IMG/VR virus record: IMGVR_UViG_3300034104_007004
Coordinates: 1 to 52,567 of that record
Length of the DNA stretch: 52,567 nt
Source: a virus
Reading direction: 5' to 3' (one strand)
The first letter of the stretch is position 1. Every line of letters begins with the position of its first letter. The position numbers were made by a program, and so were the translations under genes. Below the pieces are notes generated by a model. The model did no database searches. It saw only the letters and a program-made list of their open reading frames with translations, and had not been told where the DNA came from. Of this stretch, positions 6,843 to 12,395 are shown in pieces.

Positions 6843-6915
6843 AGCGAAAGACCGGATTCGAACCGGCGACCCTGAGTTTGGTAAACTCATGCTCTACCAA
6901 CTGAGCTACTTTCGC
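6843..6915 (-). tRNA. tRNA-Gly (ACC), unusual anticodon
   Basis: All arms pair perfectly: acceptor GCGAAAG/CTTTCGC, D stem GCTC/GAGC, anticodon stem TGAGT/ACTCA with loop TTACCAA, T stem CCGG/CCGG with TTCGAAT. The anticodon at positions 34-36 is ACC, which reads GGU (Gly). The discriminator base is T, as usual for bacterial tRNA-Gly. Bacterial tRNA-Gly normally has GCC, UCC or CCC, so ACC is rare. GGT is the dominant Gly codon in the capsid gene at 30463. Confidence 0.85.
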
Positions 6916-6923
6916 AAAAAAGA

Positions 6924-6975
6924 AGACCCGGGCCCAACAAGCCGTGAAAACACGGAAGGGCCCTTTTGAAGGTCT
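6924..6975. other. compound hairpin between two tRNA-Gly genes
   Basis: Three nested stems pair symmetrically: AGACC (6924-6928) with GGTCT (6971-6975), GGGCCC (6930-6935) with GGGCCC (6958-6963), and CCGTG (6942-6946) with CACGG (6951-6955) around AAAA. On the minus strand it is followed directly by TCTTTTTT and then the tRNA-Gly(ACC), so it could terminate the upstream transcript or serve as a processing spacer. Confidence 0.6.
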
Positions 6976-6981
6976 AATTTG

Positions 6982-7054
6982 AGCGGTAAACAGGATTCGA
7001 ACCTGCGACCCCGTACTTGGAAGGAACGTGCTCTACCAACTGAGCTATTACCGC
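6982..7054 (-). tRNA. tRNA-Gly (UCC)
   Basis: Acceptor GCGGTAA/TTACCGC and D stem GCTC/GAGC are intact. The anticodon arm CGTTC/GTACG has one T-T mismatch and loop CTTCCAA giving TCC, and the T stem CAGG/CCTG carries TTCGAAT. Discriminator T fits tRNA-Gly. CCA is not encoded. Its 5' end abuts the stop codon of the 7055-7192 gene. Confidence 0.88.
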
Positions 7055-7192
7055 TTATCTGAAATATGTTGTGTCACCATGGATATTGTCCCATTCACAA
7101 ACGAAGGTTGTCTCAGGTTTTTCTACCTTTTCGACTACTTCGTCCAACGTAAACATATAATCCAAGTGGTCCTCGGGTGATTTTGTATTCAT
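7055..7192 (-). CDS. small hypothetical protein, 45 aa
   Basis: ATG at 7192 opens a 45-codon frame (MNTKSPEDHLDYMF start, DTTYFR end) with TAA at 7055-7057, directly abutting the 5' end of tRNA-Gly(UCC). The product is acidic and soluble with no known motif. It lies between tRNA-Thr and tRNA-Gly on the same strand, so it is probably read from the tRNA array transcript and released by tRNA processing. The coding case rests on an intact frame, charged composition and perfect fit to the gap. Confidence 0.55.
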   Translation of the reverse strand: MNTKSPEDHLDYMFTLDEVVEKVEKPETTFVCEWDNIHGDTTYFR

Positions 7193-7209
7193 TTAGTTTA
7201 ATAATGTTG

Positions 7210-7281
7210 AGCCGGCGGAGGGATTTGAACCCCCGACCAGCGGTTTACAAAACCGCTGCTCTACCACTGAGCTACGCTGGC
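7210..7281 (-). tRNA. tRNA-Thr (UGU)
   Basis: Acceptor GCCAGCG/CGCCGGC has one A-C mismatch at pair 4-69. The D stem GCTC/GAGC, anticodon stem GCGGT/ACCGC with loop TTTGTAA (anticodon TGT) and a T arm with TTCAAAT are regular. Discriminator T, CCA not encoded. Confidence 0.88.
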
Positions 7282-7313
7282 TTATAAATTTAAATATATT
7301 TAGTCAAAGAACT

Positions 7314-7490
7314 TTATTCAGAAATGTCGCTTTTGTCAAGGTCTGAGAGGGAAATTTCTTGATTTTTCCACGCTTTCCAAACATCAAAGTCTTTAAGTTC
7401 CTCCAATACCTCTTCACGAAGGAGAATGTATCCTTCAGGAGCCACGGTTGAGAACCTGACTTTTTTTATTTGGTCACGTGTTGGTTTCAT
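7314..7490 (-). CDS. small hypothetical protein, 58 aa
   Basis: ATG at 7490 opens a 58-codon frame (MKPTRDQIKKVRF start, DKSDISE end) with TAA at 7314-7316, exactly filling the gap between tRNA-Arg and tRNA-Thr. The sequence is charged with a basic N-terminus and acidic C-terminal half, predicted helical, soluble, with no recognised family. Like the 45-residue neighbour it appears embedded in a polycistronic tRNA transcript. Confidence 0.6.
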   Translation of the reverse strand: MKPTRDQIKKVRFSTVAPEGYILLREEVLEELKDFDVWKAWKNQEISLSDLDKSDISE

Positions 7491-7498
7491 AAATTTAG

Positions 7499-7572
7499 TA
7501 CCCCGAAAAGGATTCGAACCTTTGACCTACGCATTAGAAGTGCGTTGCTCTATCCAGCTGAGCTACCGAGGC
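7499..7572 (-). tRNA. tRNA-Arg (UCU)
   Basis: Acceptor GCCTCGG/TCGGGGT pairs with three G-U wobbles. D stem GCTC/GAGC, anticodon stem ACGCA/TGCGT with loop CTTCTAA (anticodon TCT) and T stem AAAGG/CCTTT with TTCGAAT. Discriminator A. It decodes AGA, the favoured Arg codon in this AT-rich genome. It is the first gene of the minus-strand tRNA array. Confidence 0.92.
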
Positions 7573-7604
7573 GTTTTACTTGTACAAATATAAGAACAAA
7601 TTCT

Positions 7605-7955
7605 TTATTTCCAAAACAATTGTACACAAAGAATCAAAAAACATAAAAACAAAGAAACTCCTGTTTTTAAAGTAATTGGTTCCTTCAAAATATACCAAGC
7701 CATTATGGAAAATACAGTAACCCCCAAGATAAATCCGATAATTCGGTTCGGCCATGTCTCACCGTCGTGTAAATCCACCATTTTTCTCGATGCCAAGATA
7801 ATGAGGTATCCCAAAGGGACACCCAAGATAGACATCAAAAAAGGGTGTTCCTTTATCCATTTATTCCACAGATGTCCTTGGAGTTGGTAGAAGGTAAACA
7901 CCTGTCCTAACACATAGACTATTAGGATAAATGCAATATCAAATAATTTTGTCAT
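7605..7955 (-). CDS. integral membrane protein, 116 aa
   Basis: Four hydrophobic segments can be seen (about residues 5-25, 40-57, 70-88, 96-114), giving a small multi-pass inner-membrane protein. The start overlaps the stop of the lytic transglycosylase gene by ATGA (7952-7955), so the two are translationally coupled. They form an operon with 8512-8832 and 8836-9486. Its place directly after a transglycosylase fits a holin-like or lysis-accessory role, but four helices with charged loops (VDLHDGETW) are not a standard holin pattern. Function unknown. Confidence 0.7.
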   Translation of the reverse strand: MTKLFDIAFILIVYVLGQVFTFYQLQGHLWNKWIKEHPFLMSILGVPLGYLIILASRKMVDLHDGETWPNRIIGFILGVTVFSIMAWYILKEPITLKTGVSLFLCFLILCVQLFWK

Positions 7956-8515
7956 TTCAATTCATATTTTTGTATTTGAACCCATTTGGATTTGTAGTTC
8001 AAATTATTGGATGTGTAACGGGCGTAGTGGTTGACCATAGGATGTCCTGTGTTGTAGAATCCAAGAGCCAAATCCCACCTATTGTACATTCTTTTGAGTT
8101 TTGTGAGCATTTTACAAGAGATGGTTACATTGAGTTCCAAATCCTCTCTGAGCTCCTTAGAGGAGAGTCTACGACCCGCATATTTGTGAGACCATCGGGT
8201 GATAATCTGCATGGGTCCTTGAGCTCCAGCTACGGAGGTTCGGTATGGGTTGTAGTTCCAATGGAACGGACCTCTGTAACCTGTTTCAAGATATGCCACG
8301 TTGTACAAGATATGTTTTGGTATATCGTACTCCTTTGATTTTTTTTCTAAGAGATGGTACATAAAAATTGAGGTGGGGGAGTTTGAATCACTCCCCATCT
8401 GATACAACTCATCTTCAAAAGTTTTATTAACTTGTTGATAGAGGAAATAACCCAAACCTAAGATTCCGAAAACAATCAAAAAGATAATCGTTTTGAATGT
8501 TTGTCGTGAACTCAT
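7952..8515 (-). CDS. membrane-anchored lytic transglycosylase (SLT-like)
   Basis: I choose the ATG at 8515 (MSSRQTF) because it overlaps the upstream stop as ATGA, giving 187 residues; a longer frame from 8542 would intrude into the neighbour. Residues ~8-27 form one transmembrane helix. The rest is a goose-type/SLT lysozyme-like domain with the catalytic Glu in LETGYRG, then GAQGPMQI and ALGFYNTG, the ordered motifs of the family. It should cleave the glycan strands of peptidoglycan from the periplasmic side. The N-terminal anchor and its partners suggest local wall opening during entry or lysis. Confidence 0.85.
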   Translation of the reverse strand: MSSRQTFKTIIFLIVFGILGLGYFLYQQVNKTFEDELYQMGSDSNSPTSIFMYHLLEKKSKEYDIPKHILYNVAYLETGYRGPFHWNYNPYRTSVAGAQGPMQIITRWSHKYAGRRLSSKELREDLELNVTISCKMLTKLKRMYNRWDLALGFYNTGHPMVNHYARYTSNNLNYKSKWVQIQKYELK

Positions 8516-8832
8516 TTTTCGGGGGCGTTGTGTTGACCCCAAAGGTTCTTAGCGTACACATTGAAGATAACCGTACCAATTCGGTCTTCCAAGATGATGT
8601 AGGTTCCTTTGGTTTTATCGATAATCATAAAATTATTATTTTCATCGATTGCCACGGTCACTTCATTCCGTGTGATAAACTCAGGCTTTCCGAGTTTGCT
8701 TAGTTCTTTTAGGGTGTTGTAGTAGTAACCCAAGGTAAAGAAGACCCCCATTCCCAAAATGATATAAAGGTAGTTTAGTAATACCTTGATACCACTTTTG
8801 AGTTTGTTCCAAAATTCAAGTAATAGTTCCAT
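8512..8832 (-). CDS. membrane protein, 106 aa
   Basis: An N-terminal amphipathic stretch is followed by a strong transmembrane helix (about residues 18-40, YLYIILGMGVFFTLGYYY). A soluble C-terminal beta-rich domain (VTVAIDENNNFMIID...) follows. It overlaps the lytic transglycosylase start by ATGA and begins 3 nt after the 8836-9486 gene, so it is in the same operon. It probably places its C-terminal domain in the periplasm together with the transglycosylase. I do not recognise the family; a spanin or holin cannot be claimed from sequence. Confidence 0.65.
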   Translation of the reverse strand: MELLLEFWNKLKSGIKVLLNYLYIILGMGVFFTLGYYYNTLKELSKLGKPEFITRNEVTVAIDENNNFMIIDKTKGTYIILEDRIGTVIFNVYAKNLWGQHNAPEK

Positions 8833-8835
8833 TTT

Positions 8836-9486
8836 TTAGTTTGTTTGGTTTATTAATTTATCATAAATTTCTGACAGTCGTTTTGTTTTTCCTTCGATAA
8901 CCGTGGTAAATTGATTAAGACCGTTGGTCCCACTGTTACCTCTTTCGTTATTGTGGGCGAAAAAAACTCCATTATTGTAAAGTTTATTCGGAGTGGAGTA
9001 TAGTTTACCCTCGAACTCCAAAAACCCATCACTTGTAAGTTTGACATCGTACTCTGTTTTTTTGTACACACGTTTTAGTTCAAGGTTTGGATATTTCTCT
9101 GAAAGTAAAAGAAGACGCTCGTCACGGGAATCCTGTTTTTCGGGTATAAGAACATTCAAATCCCCAATAGAAAAACCTTTTTTAGACATGTAGTTACTCA
9201 CAAACGATTCAATAGTTTTTTTATCGTCAATAAAAAACTCAGTAATGAAATCCGTGGTTCTGATTCTGATATCTTTTAAAAGGGTGTGGAGTTCTTTTTC
9301 GATTTCACTCATTTCATCAACCCACCATATTTTGAAAATCTTGACTTGGTAACTGGTATTGGTCCGACCCAAAGAACTCTGTCTTTCTGCGGGATTTATT
9401 GTTTTTCCAATTTTTATTTCAGATAAATCAACATCCTTGTTTAGGTGAGTATATTTTGCCAAATAAATGTATCCTGATTTTTCCAT
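8836..9486 (-). CDS. GIY-YIG-type nuclease domain protein (T5orf172/MUG113-like)
   Basis: In this 216-residue protein the first ~95 residues begin SGYIYLAKY and contain EIKIGKT. An RQSSLGRTN helix and a conserved EKELHTLL segment follow. This is the pattern of the T5orf172/MUG113 branch of the GIY-YIG nuclease superfamily. The C-terminal half carries no known domain. Such proteins are common in large phages and are thought to nick DNA, though many remain uncharacterised. It is first in its operon, and a host-type promoter sits only 4 nt before the ATG, predicting a leaderless message. Confidence 0.82.
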   Translation of the reverse strand: MEKSGYIYLAKYTHLNKDVDLSEIKIGKTINPAERQSSLGRTNTSYQVKIFKIWWVDEMSEIEKELHTLLKDIRIRTTDFITEFFIDDKKTIESFVSNYMSKKGFSIGDLNVLIPEKQDSRDERLLLLSEKYPNLELKRVYKKTEYDVKLTSDGFLEFEGKLYSTPNKLYNNGVFFAHNNERGNSGTNGLNQFTTVIEGKTKRLSEIYDKLINQTN

Positions 9487-9490
9487 ATCT

Positions 9491-9522
9491 CAAATATAGG
9501 GGAAAGATTCGGTGTGGTCAAA
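9491..9522 (-). promoter_or_regulatory. Bacteroidota-type promoter 4 nt before the GIY-YIG gene
   Basis: On the minus strand TTTG (9522-9519), 20 nt, then TATATTTG (9498-9491), then AGAT and the ATG at 9486. This is the second host-type promoter in the window with a 4-nt gap to the start codon. It overlaps the terminator of tRNA-Ser. Confidence 0.72.
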
Positions 9523-9544
9523 AAAAATCCCGACCTAGCTCGGG
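9520..9544 (-). terminator. terminator after tRNA-Ser
   Basis: On the minus strand CCCGA and TCGGG form a 5-bp stem with a short loop (9544-9529), followed by ATTTTTTT. It ends the Cys-cluster gene/tRNA-Ser transcript immediately upstream of the next promoter. Confidence 0.8.
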
Positions 9545-9559
9545 AAAACACATCGGATG

Positions 9560-9646
9560 TGGAGGCTCAGGGATTCGAACCCCGGGTACCCTCTCAAGTA
9601 CGCTTGTTTTCAAGACAAGTCCAATCAACCACTCTGGCAAACCTCC
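9560..9646 (-). tRNA. tRNA-Ser (UGA)
   Basis: A class II tRNA with acceptor GGAGGTT/AGCCTCC, anticodon stem CTTGT/ACAAG with loop CTTGAAA (anticodon TGA), a long variable arm (GTACTTGAGAGGGTAC) and T arm GGGGTTCGAATCCC. Discriminator A. Its first G is the last base of the TAG stop of the upstream gene, so message and tRNA share a nucleotide. Confidence 0.93.
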
Positions 9647-10035
9647 TATTGTTCTAATACTTTTGATAAGTAGTCACAATAATAGTTCCTACAGGTCTCA
9701 GGTCGGATATCGTAAACCGAACAACTACGGGTCGCCGTGTTGTACATCACACAGGGTTTACGAATCTTTTCCATGTCGACTTTGAATGCGGGAAAGTTAC
9801 CAGGTAACTGCCACACACTTCTGTCAGGGAACAATTTTGAGCCTTCTTCAAAATTAAAGAACACTTCTTTGAATTCCACTTCCCTACCGAGTTTTTTTGA
9901 GAGGTCGTCCAAGAAGACATCCCAATCGTTGATAGGTCCCATAATCCAATCTCTACCTTCGACATGACAACAACTTCCATCGTATCCATCAATTCCGTAG
10001 CATTTAAAACTACAGGTATCACAGTGAGAACTCAT
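9646..10035 (-). CDS. YkgJ-family cysteine-cluster protein
   Basis: This 129-residue protein has an N-terminal CDTCSFKCYG, a middle GSCCHV, and a C-terminal CVMYN...CSVYDIRPETCRNYYC. The final CxxY.xRPxxCRxYxC pattern is diagnostic of the YkgJ/UPF0153 family, thought to bind a metal (zinc or an Fe-S centre). Its biochemical role is unknown in any organism. It may act as a metalloprotein in RNA or protein modification. It is followed without a gap by tRNA-Ser on the same strand and is likely part of its precursor. Confidence 0.85.
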   Translation of the reverse strand: MSSHCDTCSFKCYGIDGYDGSCCHVEGRDWIMGPINDWDVFLDDLSKKLGREVEFKEVFFNFEEGSKLFPDRSVWQLPGNFPAFKVDMEKIRKPCVMYNTATRSCSVYDIRPETCRNYYCDYLSKVLEQ

Positions 10036-10061
10036 GGGGTAAAATTACGAAATTAGAATCA

Positions 10062-10092
10062 ATAAAAAAAGGGTTCCGAAAAACCCTTTTTG
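10062..10092. terminator. bidirectional terminator
   Basis: AAAAAAAGGGTT and AACCCTTTTT flank a short loop (stem about 10067-10091), giving a hairpin with T runs on both strands. It lies between the lipoprotein gene (minus, ends 10112) and the Cys-cluster gene. Confidence 0.8.
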
Positions 10093-10111
10093 AATTTGTG
10101 TAAAATATAAA

Positions 10112-10297
10112 TTATTCTACTTCGGGTTTTACTACCTCTGATGTTCCGTCAATTACTCCATCTTCCAAGACAGTCGAATCGAGTTCAACCACGACAGTGG
10201 TGTCAACAACGGTTTCTTCAACTACTTCAGTTGATTTAGTGGTGCAAGAAGCCAATAGGGCTACAGAGAGAAGTGAAAGCAAAAATCCTTTTTTCAT
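10112..10297 (-). CDS. small lipoprotein, 61 aa
   Basis: MKKGFLLSLLSVALLASC is a textbook lipoprotein signal peptide with lipobox LLASC; Cys18 would be lipidated after signal peptidase II cleavage. The mature part of about 43 residues is Thr/Val/Glu/Asp-rich with no folded domain, like a short disordered tether. It would sit on the inner or outer membrane facing the periplasm. Phage-encoded lipoproteins of this size are known to block superinfection at the receptor, a reasonable but unproven role here. It has a terminator downstream and no neighbour in the same operon. Confidence 0.75.
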   Translation of the reverse strand: MKKGFLLSLLSVALLASCTTKSTEVVEETVVDTTVVVELDSTVLEDGVIDGTSEVVKPEVE

Positions 10298-10362
10298 TTT
10301 GATATAAATTAAATTGTTAGAGAATTATAACATCATATAATTATTAGTCAAGGGGGGTAAAG

Positions 10363-10370
10363 TATTTATT
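10363..10370 (+). promoter_or_regulatory. TATTTATT box 4 nt before the metalloprotease gene
   Basis: TATTTATT, then ATCA and the ATG at 10375. It marks this isolated plus-strand gene as a member of the late (virion-type) class. Confidence 0.55.
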
Positions 10371-10374
10371 ATCA

Positions 10375-11802
10375 ATGAACGTTAGAATAAAACAATCTCA
10401 ACTCAAGAATTTGGTTGAGCAATCAATGGGTGGAGGATTTTCCCCACAGTACCAATCAGGTGAGATATCAAAGATTGCCAAGGATGGATTGGACCATAAC
10501 ATTTCAGCCGTCTTACAAATTGTAACAGCGTTTGTCCCAATGGTTGGACCATTTGTTTCTGCAGGTATTGGGTTGATGGATGCCGCTCAATACGCTAAAG
10601 AAGGGGACAGTACCAGTGCGGGGATTGTAGGTACCTTATCTATGTTACCATTTATTGGTCCTGTTGTTGCTAAAATTCCTGGTGTAAAAACTTTAGGTTC
10701 AAAAGGAATGGCGGCTTTGGGAAAAAAGTTGTCCTCGGGACAGAAGAATTTTACCAAACAAGAACAAGAAGTTCTGAAAGGTTTGTCTCAGAATCAAAGT
10801 TTGGTGAAAAGCGAACTAAGAAGACAAACTTTAAAAATGGATGGAGTTGCTCGTGAGGTTGCCAAACTCAAAGAAGCATACATTTCCAGATTGGGGCAAG
10901 ATTCTTACGAGAAGTTGTTAAAAAACTTTTTCAGAGGTGTCATTGACAAAGATACTTTTTTAAAGTCACTCAGAGCGGGTGGTAAAGCCCAACCAAATTT
11001 AGCAAACTTCATGGTAATCAAAGGTGTACGGTACTTTCAAAAAGAAGTTGCTGAGATAGAAAGGATTGCTTCCGAATTAACTCAGAAAAATTATGTCCCG
11101 AAAAAAATCACCATTTACAAATATGATAAATCTAAACTTCCATCAATACCCGTCACTATTACTATGGAACCGATGAATTTGTCTACAGTTCAAAAACTCT
11201 TCCCTAACATACCTACTTCAGCTCAAGCTTTTGTTTCTAAAGATAAAATGTATTTTGTCCCACAAAATATCAAAAATGTTGAAATAGACGATATGGTAAG
11301 TTTGATTACTCACGAGATGGGGCACATAAAAGACCCAGCAAGGGCAAGGAGCCTTAAGTTAAATAAAACTTATAAAGAGGGTCTACCAAAAACGGGGGAT
11401 GCTTATAAAATTCTGAAAAACACAACAAAAGGTACACCAGAATATGAACAAGCACTTAAAGAGTTTAACAAATATTATAAATTCCATCCTTTTGAGTTGG
11501 TTGCCAATAACGCAATGGTTTTAAACAACCTCACAACTCAAACTATGAGGATGATGAAGACAGAACGAAAAGGTGTTGTTCTCCAAGGACTACAAGAGGT
11601 GATTAATTTCTTTACCAAAAACAAAACCAAGATGTCATATGTCGGTAAAAAGATGTTAGTTGGACCTGAGATTCAAGAAAGTAAACTGAGCGCTCACATA
11701 GAAACTTTAGGAAAATATAATCAGAAAGAGTATAAAAAGTTGGCAGAAAAAATGGTAAGACAAGCCGAATACCTGAAATCTCAGGTAAATATGGCAAAAT
11801 AA
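10375..11802 (+). CDS. zinc metalloprotease-like protein (HExxH) with capsid-targeting-like N-terminus
   Basis: In this 475-residue protein, residues 1-17 (MNVRIKQSQLKNLVEQS) form a short basic amphipathic helix with an L-V-E site. Residues ~44-105 contain two Gly/Pro-interrupted hydrophobic stretches, possibly membrane-inserting. At 313-317, HEMGH (context SLITHEMGHIKD) is a zincin catalytic motif with His ligands and the general base Glu; the third ligand is not certain. It should hydrolyse peptide bonds. A TATTTATT box 4 nt upstream and the N-terminal helix both recur in virion genes, so I infer a protease loaded in the capsid and delivered to the host. A decayed toxin-like enzyme is an alternative. 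Confidence 0.75.
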   Translation: MNVRIKQSQLKNLVEQSMGGGFSPQYQSGEISKIAKDGLDHNISAVLQIVTAFVPMVGPFVSAGIGLMDAAQYAKEGDSTSAGIVGTLSMLPFIGPVVAKIPGVKTLGSKGMAALGKKLSSGQKNFTKQEQEVLKGLSQNQSLVKSELRRQTLKMDGVAREVAKLKEAYISRLGQDSYEKLLKNFFRGVIDKDTFLKSLRAGGKAQPNLANFMVIKGVRYFQKEVAEIERIASELTQKNYVPKKITIYKYDKSKLPSIPVTITMEPMNLSTVQKLFPNIPTSAQAFVSKDKMYFVPQNIKNVEIDDMVSLITHEMGHIKDPARARSLKLNKTYKEGLPKTGDAYKILKNTTKGTPEYEQALKEFNKYYKFHPFELVANNAMVLNNLTTQTMRMMKTERKGVVLQGLQEVINFFTKNKTKMSYVGKKMLVGPEIQESKLSAHIETLGKYNQKEYKKLAEKMVRQAEYLKSQVNMAK

Positions 11803-11846
11803 ACCCCCCAACGTTCACGAGTATCTTTAATTACCTATAGCGACAG

Positions 11847-12254
11847 TGGAGGTGGCGGGAATCGAACCCGCGTCTTGCTCAGTTTACCCATAAAGGACTA
11901 CATGCTTAGGTCAGGGTTTGTTTAACCCTCCGAAATATTTGGTTCCTTTTTTTCCATCGTTACCAACAACTGTGGAGGATTCACTTAAATCGGTAGAACC
12001 CTAAACGAGACCTTTATTCCTTTTAGGGTAGAAACCACACCGTGGGGACTTCTGTTTCTAGGTTATATGTCCATCGACCCATTGTTGCTGAAGCCTTAGG
12101 CTACAGTAACTTCCTCAGCAGAGAGAAGACCCACTGCCTCGAGTTTTGCGAAAGTATCGCCTTTTGATTGTTGCTTCCGTAGATTAAGGTGATAGGAAAC
12201 ATCTCACCGCATGCCCCGTATGACTAACCCTGCCAATCAATACCGGTCACCCCC
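11847..12254 (-). ncRNA. ssrA: tmRNA (SsrA)
   Basis: The ends form an alanine-tRNA-like domain: 5' GGGGGTGACCGG, with GGGGGTG pairing to the 3' CACCTCC, and a T arm GCGGGTTCGATTCCCGC. Discriminator A, CCA not encoded. Inside is a short frame (12161-12096) whose stop lies in the loop of the hairpin AGCCTAAGGCT, the usual tmRNA arrangement, followed by a region rich in pseudoknot-like complementarities. tmRNA with SmpB rescues stalled ribosomes and tags the nascent chain for proteolysis. Here it has its own host-type promoter and a structured leader. No smpB gene is visible in the window, so host SmpB is presumably used. Confidence 0.92.
12096..12161 (-). other. tmRNA tag reading frame, 21 codons
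   Basis: Reading from GGC at 12161 the tag is 21 residues, beginning GDTFAK and ending EEVTVA, then TAA. The preceding TCAAAA context and the stop in a hairpin loop fit tmRNA rules, although the exact resume codon is inferred. The end differs from the ALAA/LAA degron of host tags, and the tag is about twice the usual length. Confidence 0.65.
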
Positions 12255-12273
12255 ATTATTTTCAAAGAACAAT

Positions 12274-12360
12274 AAGAAATCACTTTCGCCCCCTGTATAG
12301 ACATTACGTCAGATGCTTAAGGTCAGCCTTAACTATTAAGGGAGCCACCTGTGATTTCTT
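12274..12360 (-). ncRNA. structured leader element upstream of the tmRNA
   Basis: AAGAAATCAC at the predicted transcript 5' end (12360-12351) pairs over 10 bp with GTGATTTCTT (12283-12274). Inside are CCTTAA, TTAAGG and a second CCTTAA, so the middle segment can pair with either partner in mutually exclusive hairpins. A GACGTAATGTC hairpin and a GGGGGCGAAA segment follow. The tmRNA proper begins 20 nt further on. The element has tRNA-like size but no T loop, and I recognise no known family. Confidence 0.55.
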
Positions 12361-12363
12361 ATA

Positions 12364-12395
12364 CAAAGATAAGTATTTTATTCCAAACTATCCAA
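12364..12395 (-). promoter_or_regulatory. host-type promoter of the tmRNA transcript
   Basis: On the minus strand TTG (12395-12393), 21 nt, then TATCTTTG (12371-12364), fitting TAnnTTTG. The predicted start is at about 12360, exactly at the first base of the leader's closing stem. It lies within the 3' end of the oxygenase gene. Confidence 0.6.

Noticed and set aside
8516-8542. Longer start for the lytic transglycosylase
   Set aside because: It would extend into the upstream gene, while the ATG at 8515 forms a tight ATGA overlap.
9399-9785. Plus-strand ORF of 128 aa
   Set aside because: It crosses the antisense of tRNA-Ser ('SGIRTPGTLSS' type string) and three real minus-strand features.
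12274-12360. Hammerhead ribozyme
   Set aside because: CTGACG and GGCGAAA next to a stem resemble the core, but the ninth core base is wrong, the U-H cleavage site after the closing stem is absent and stem II does not form.
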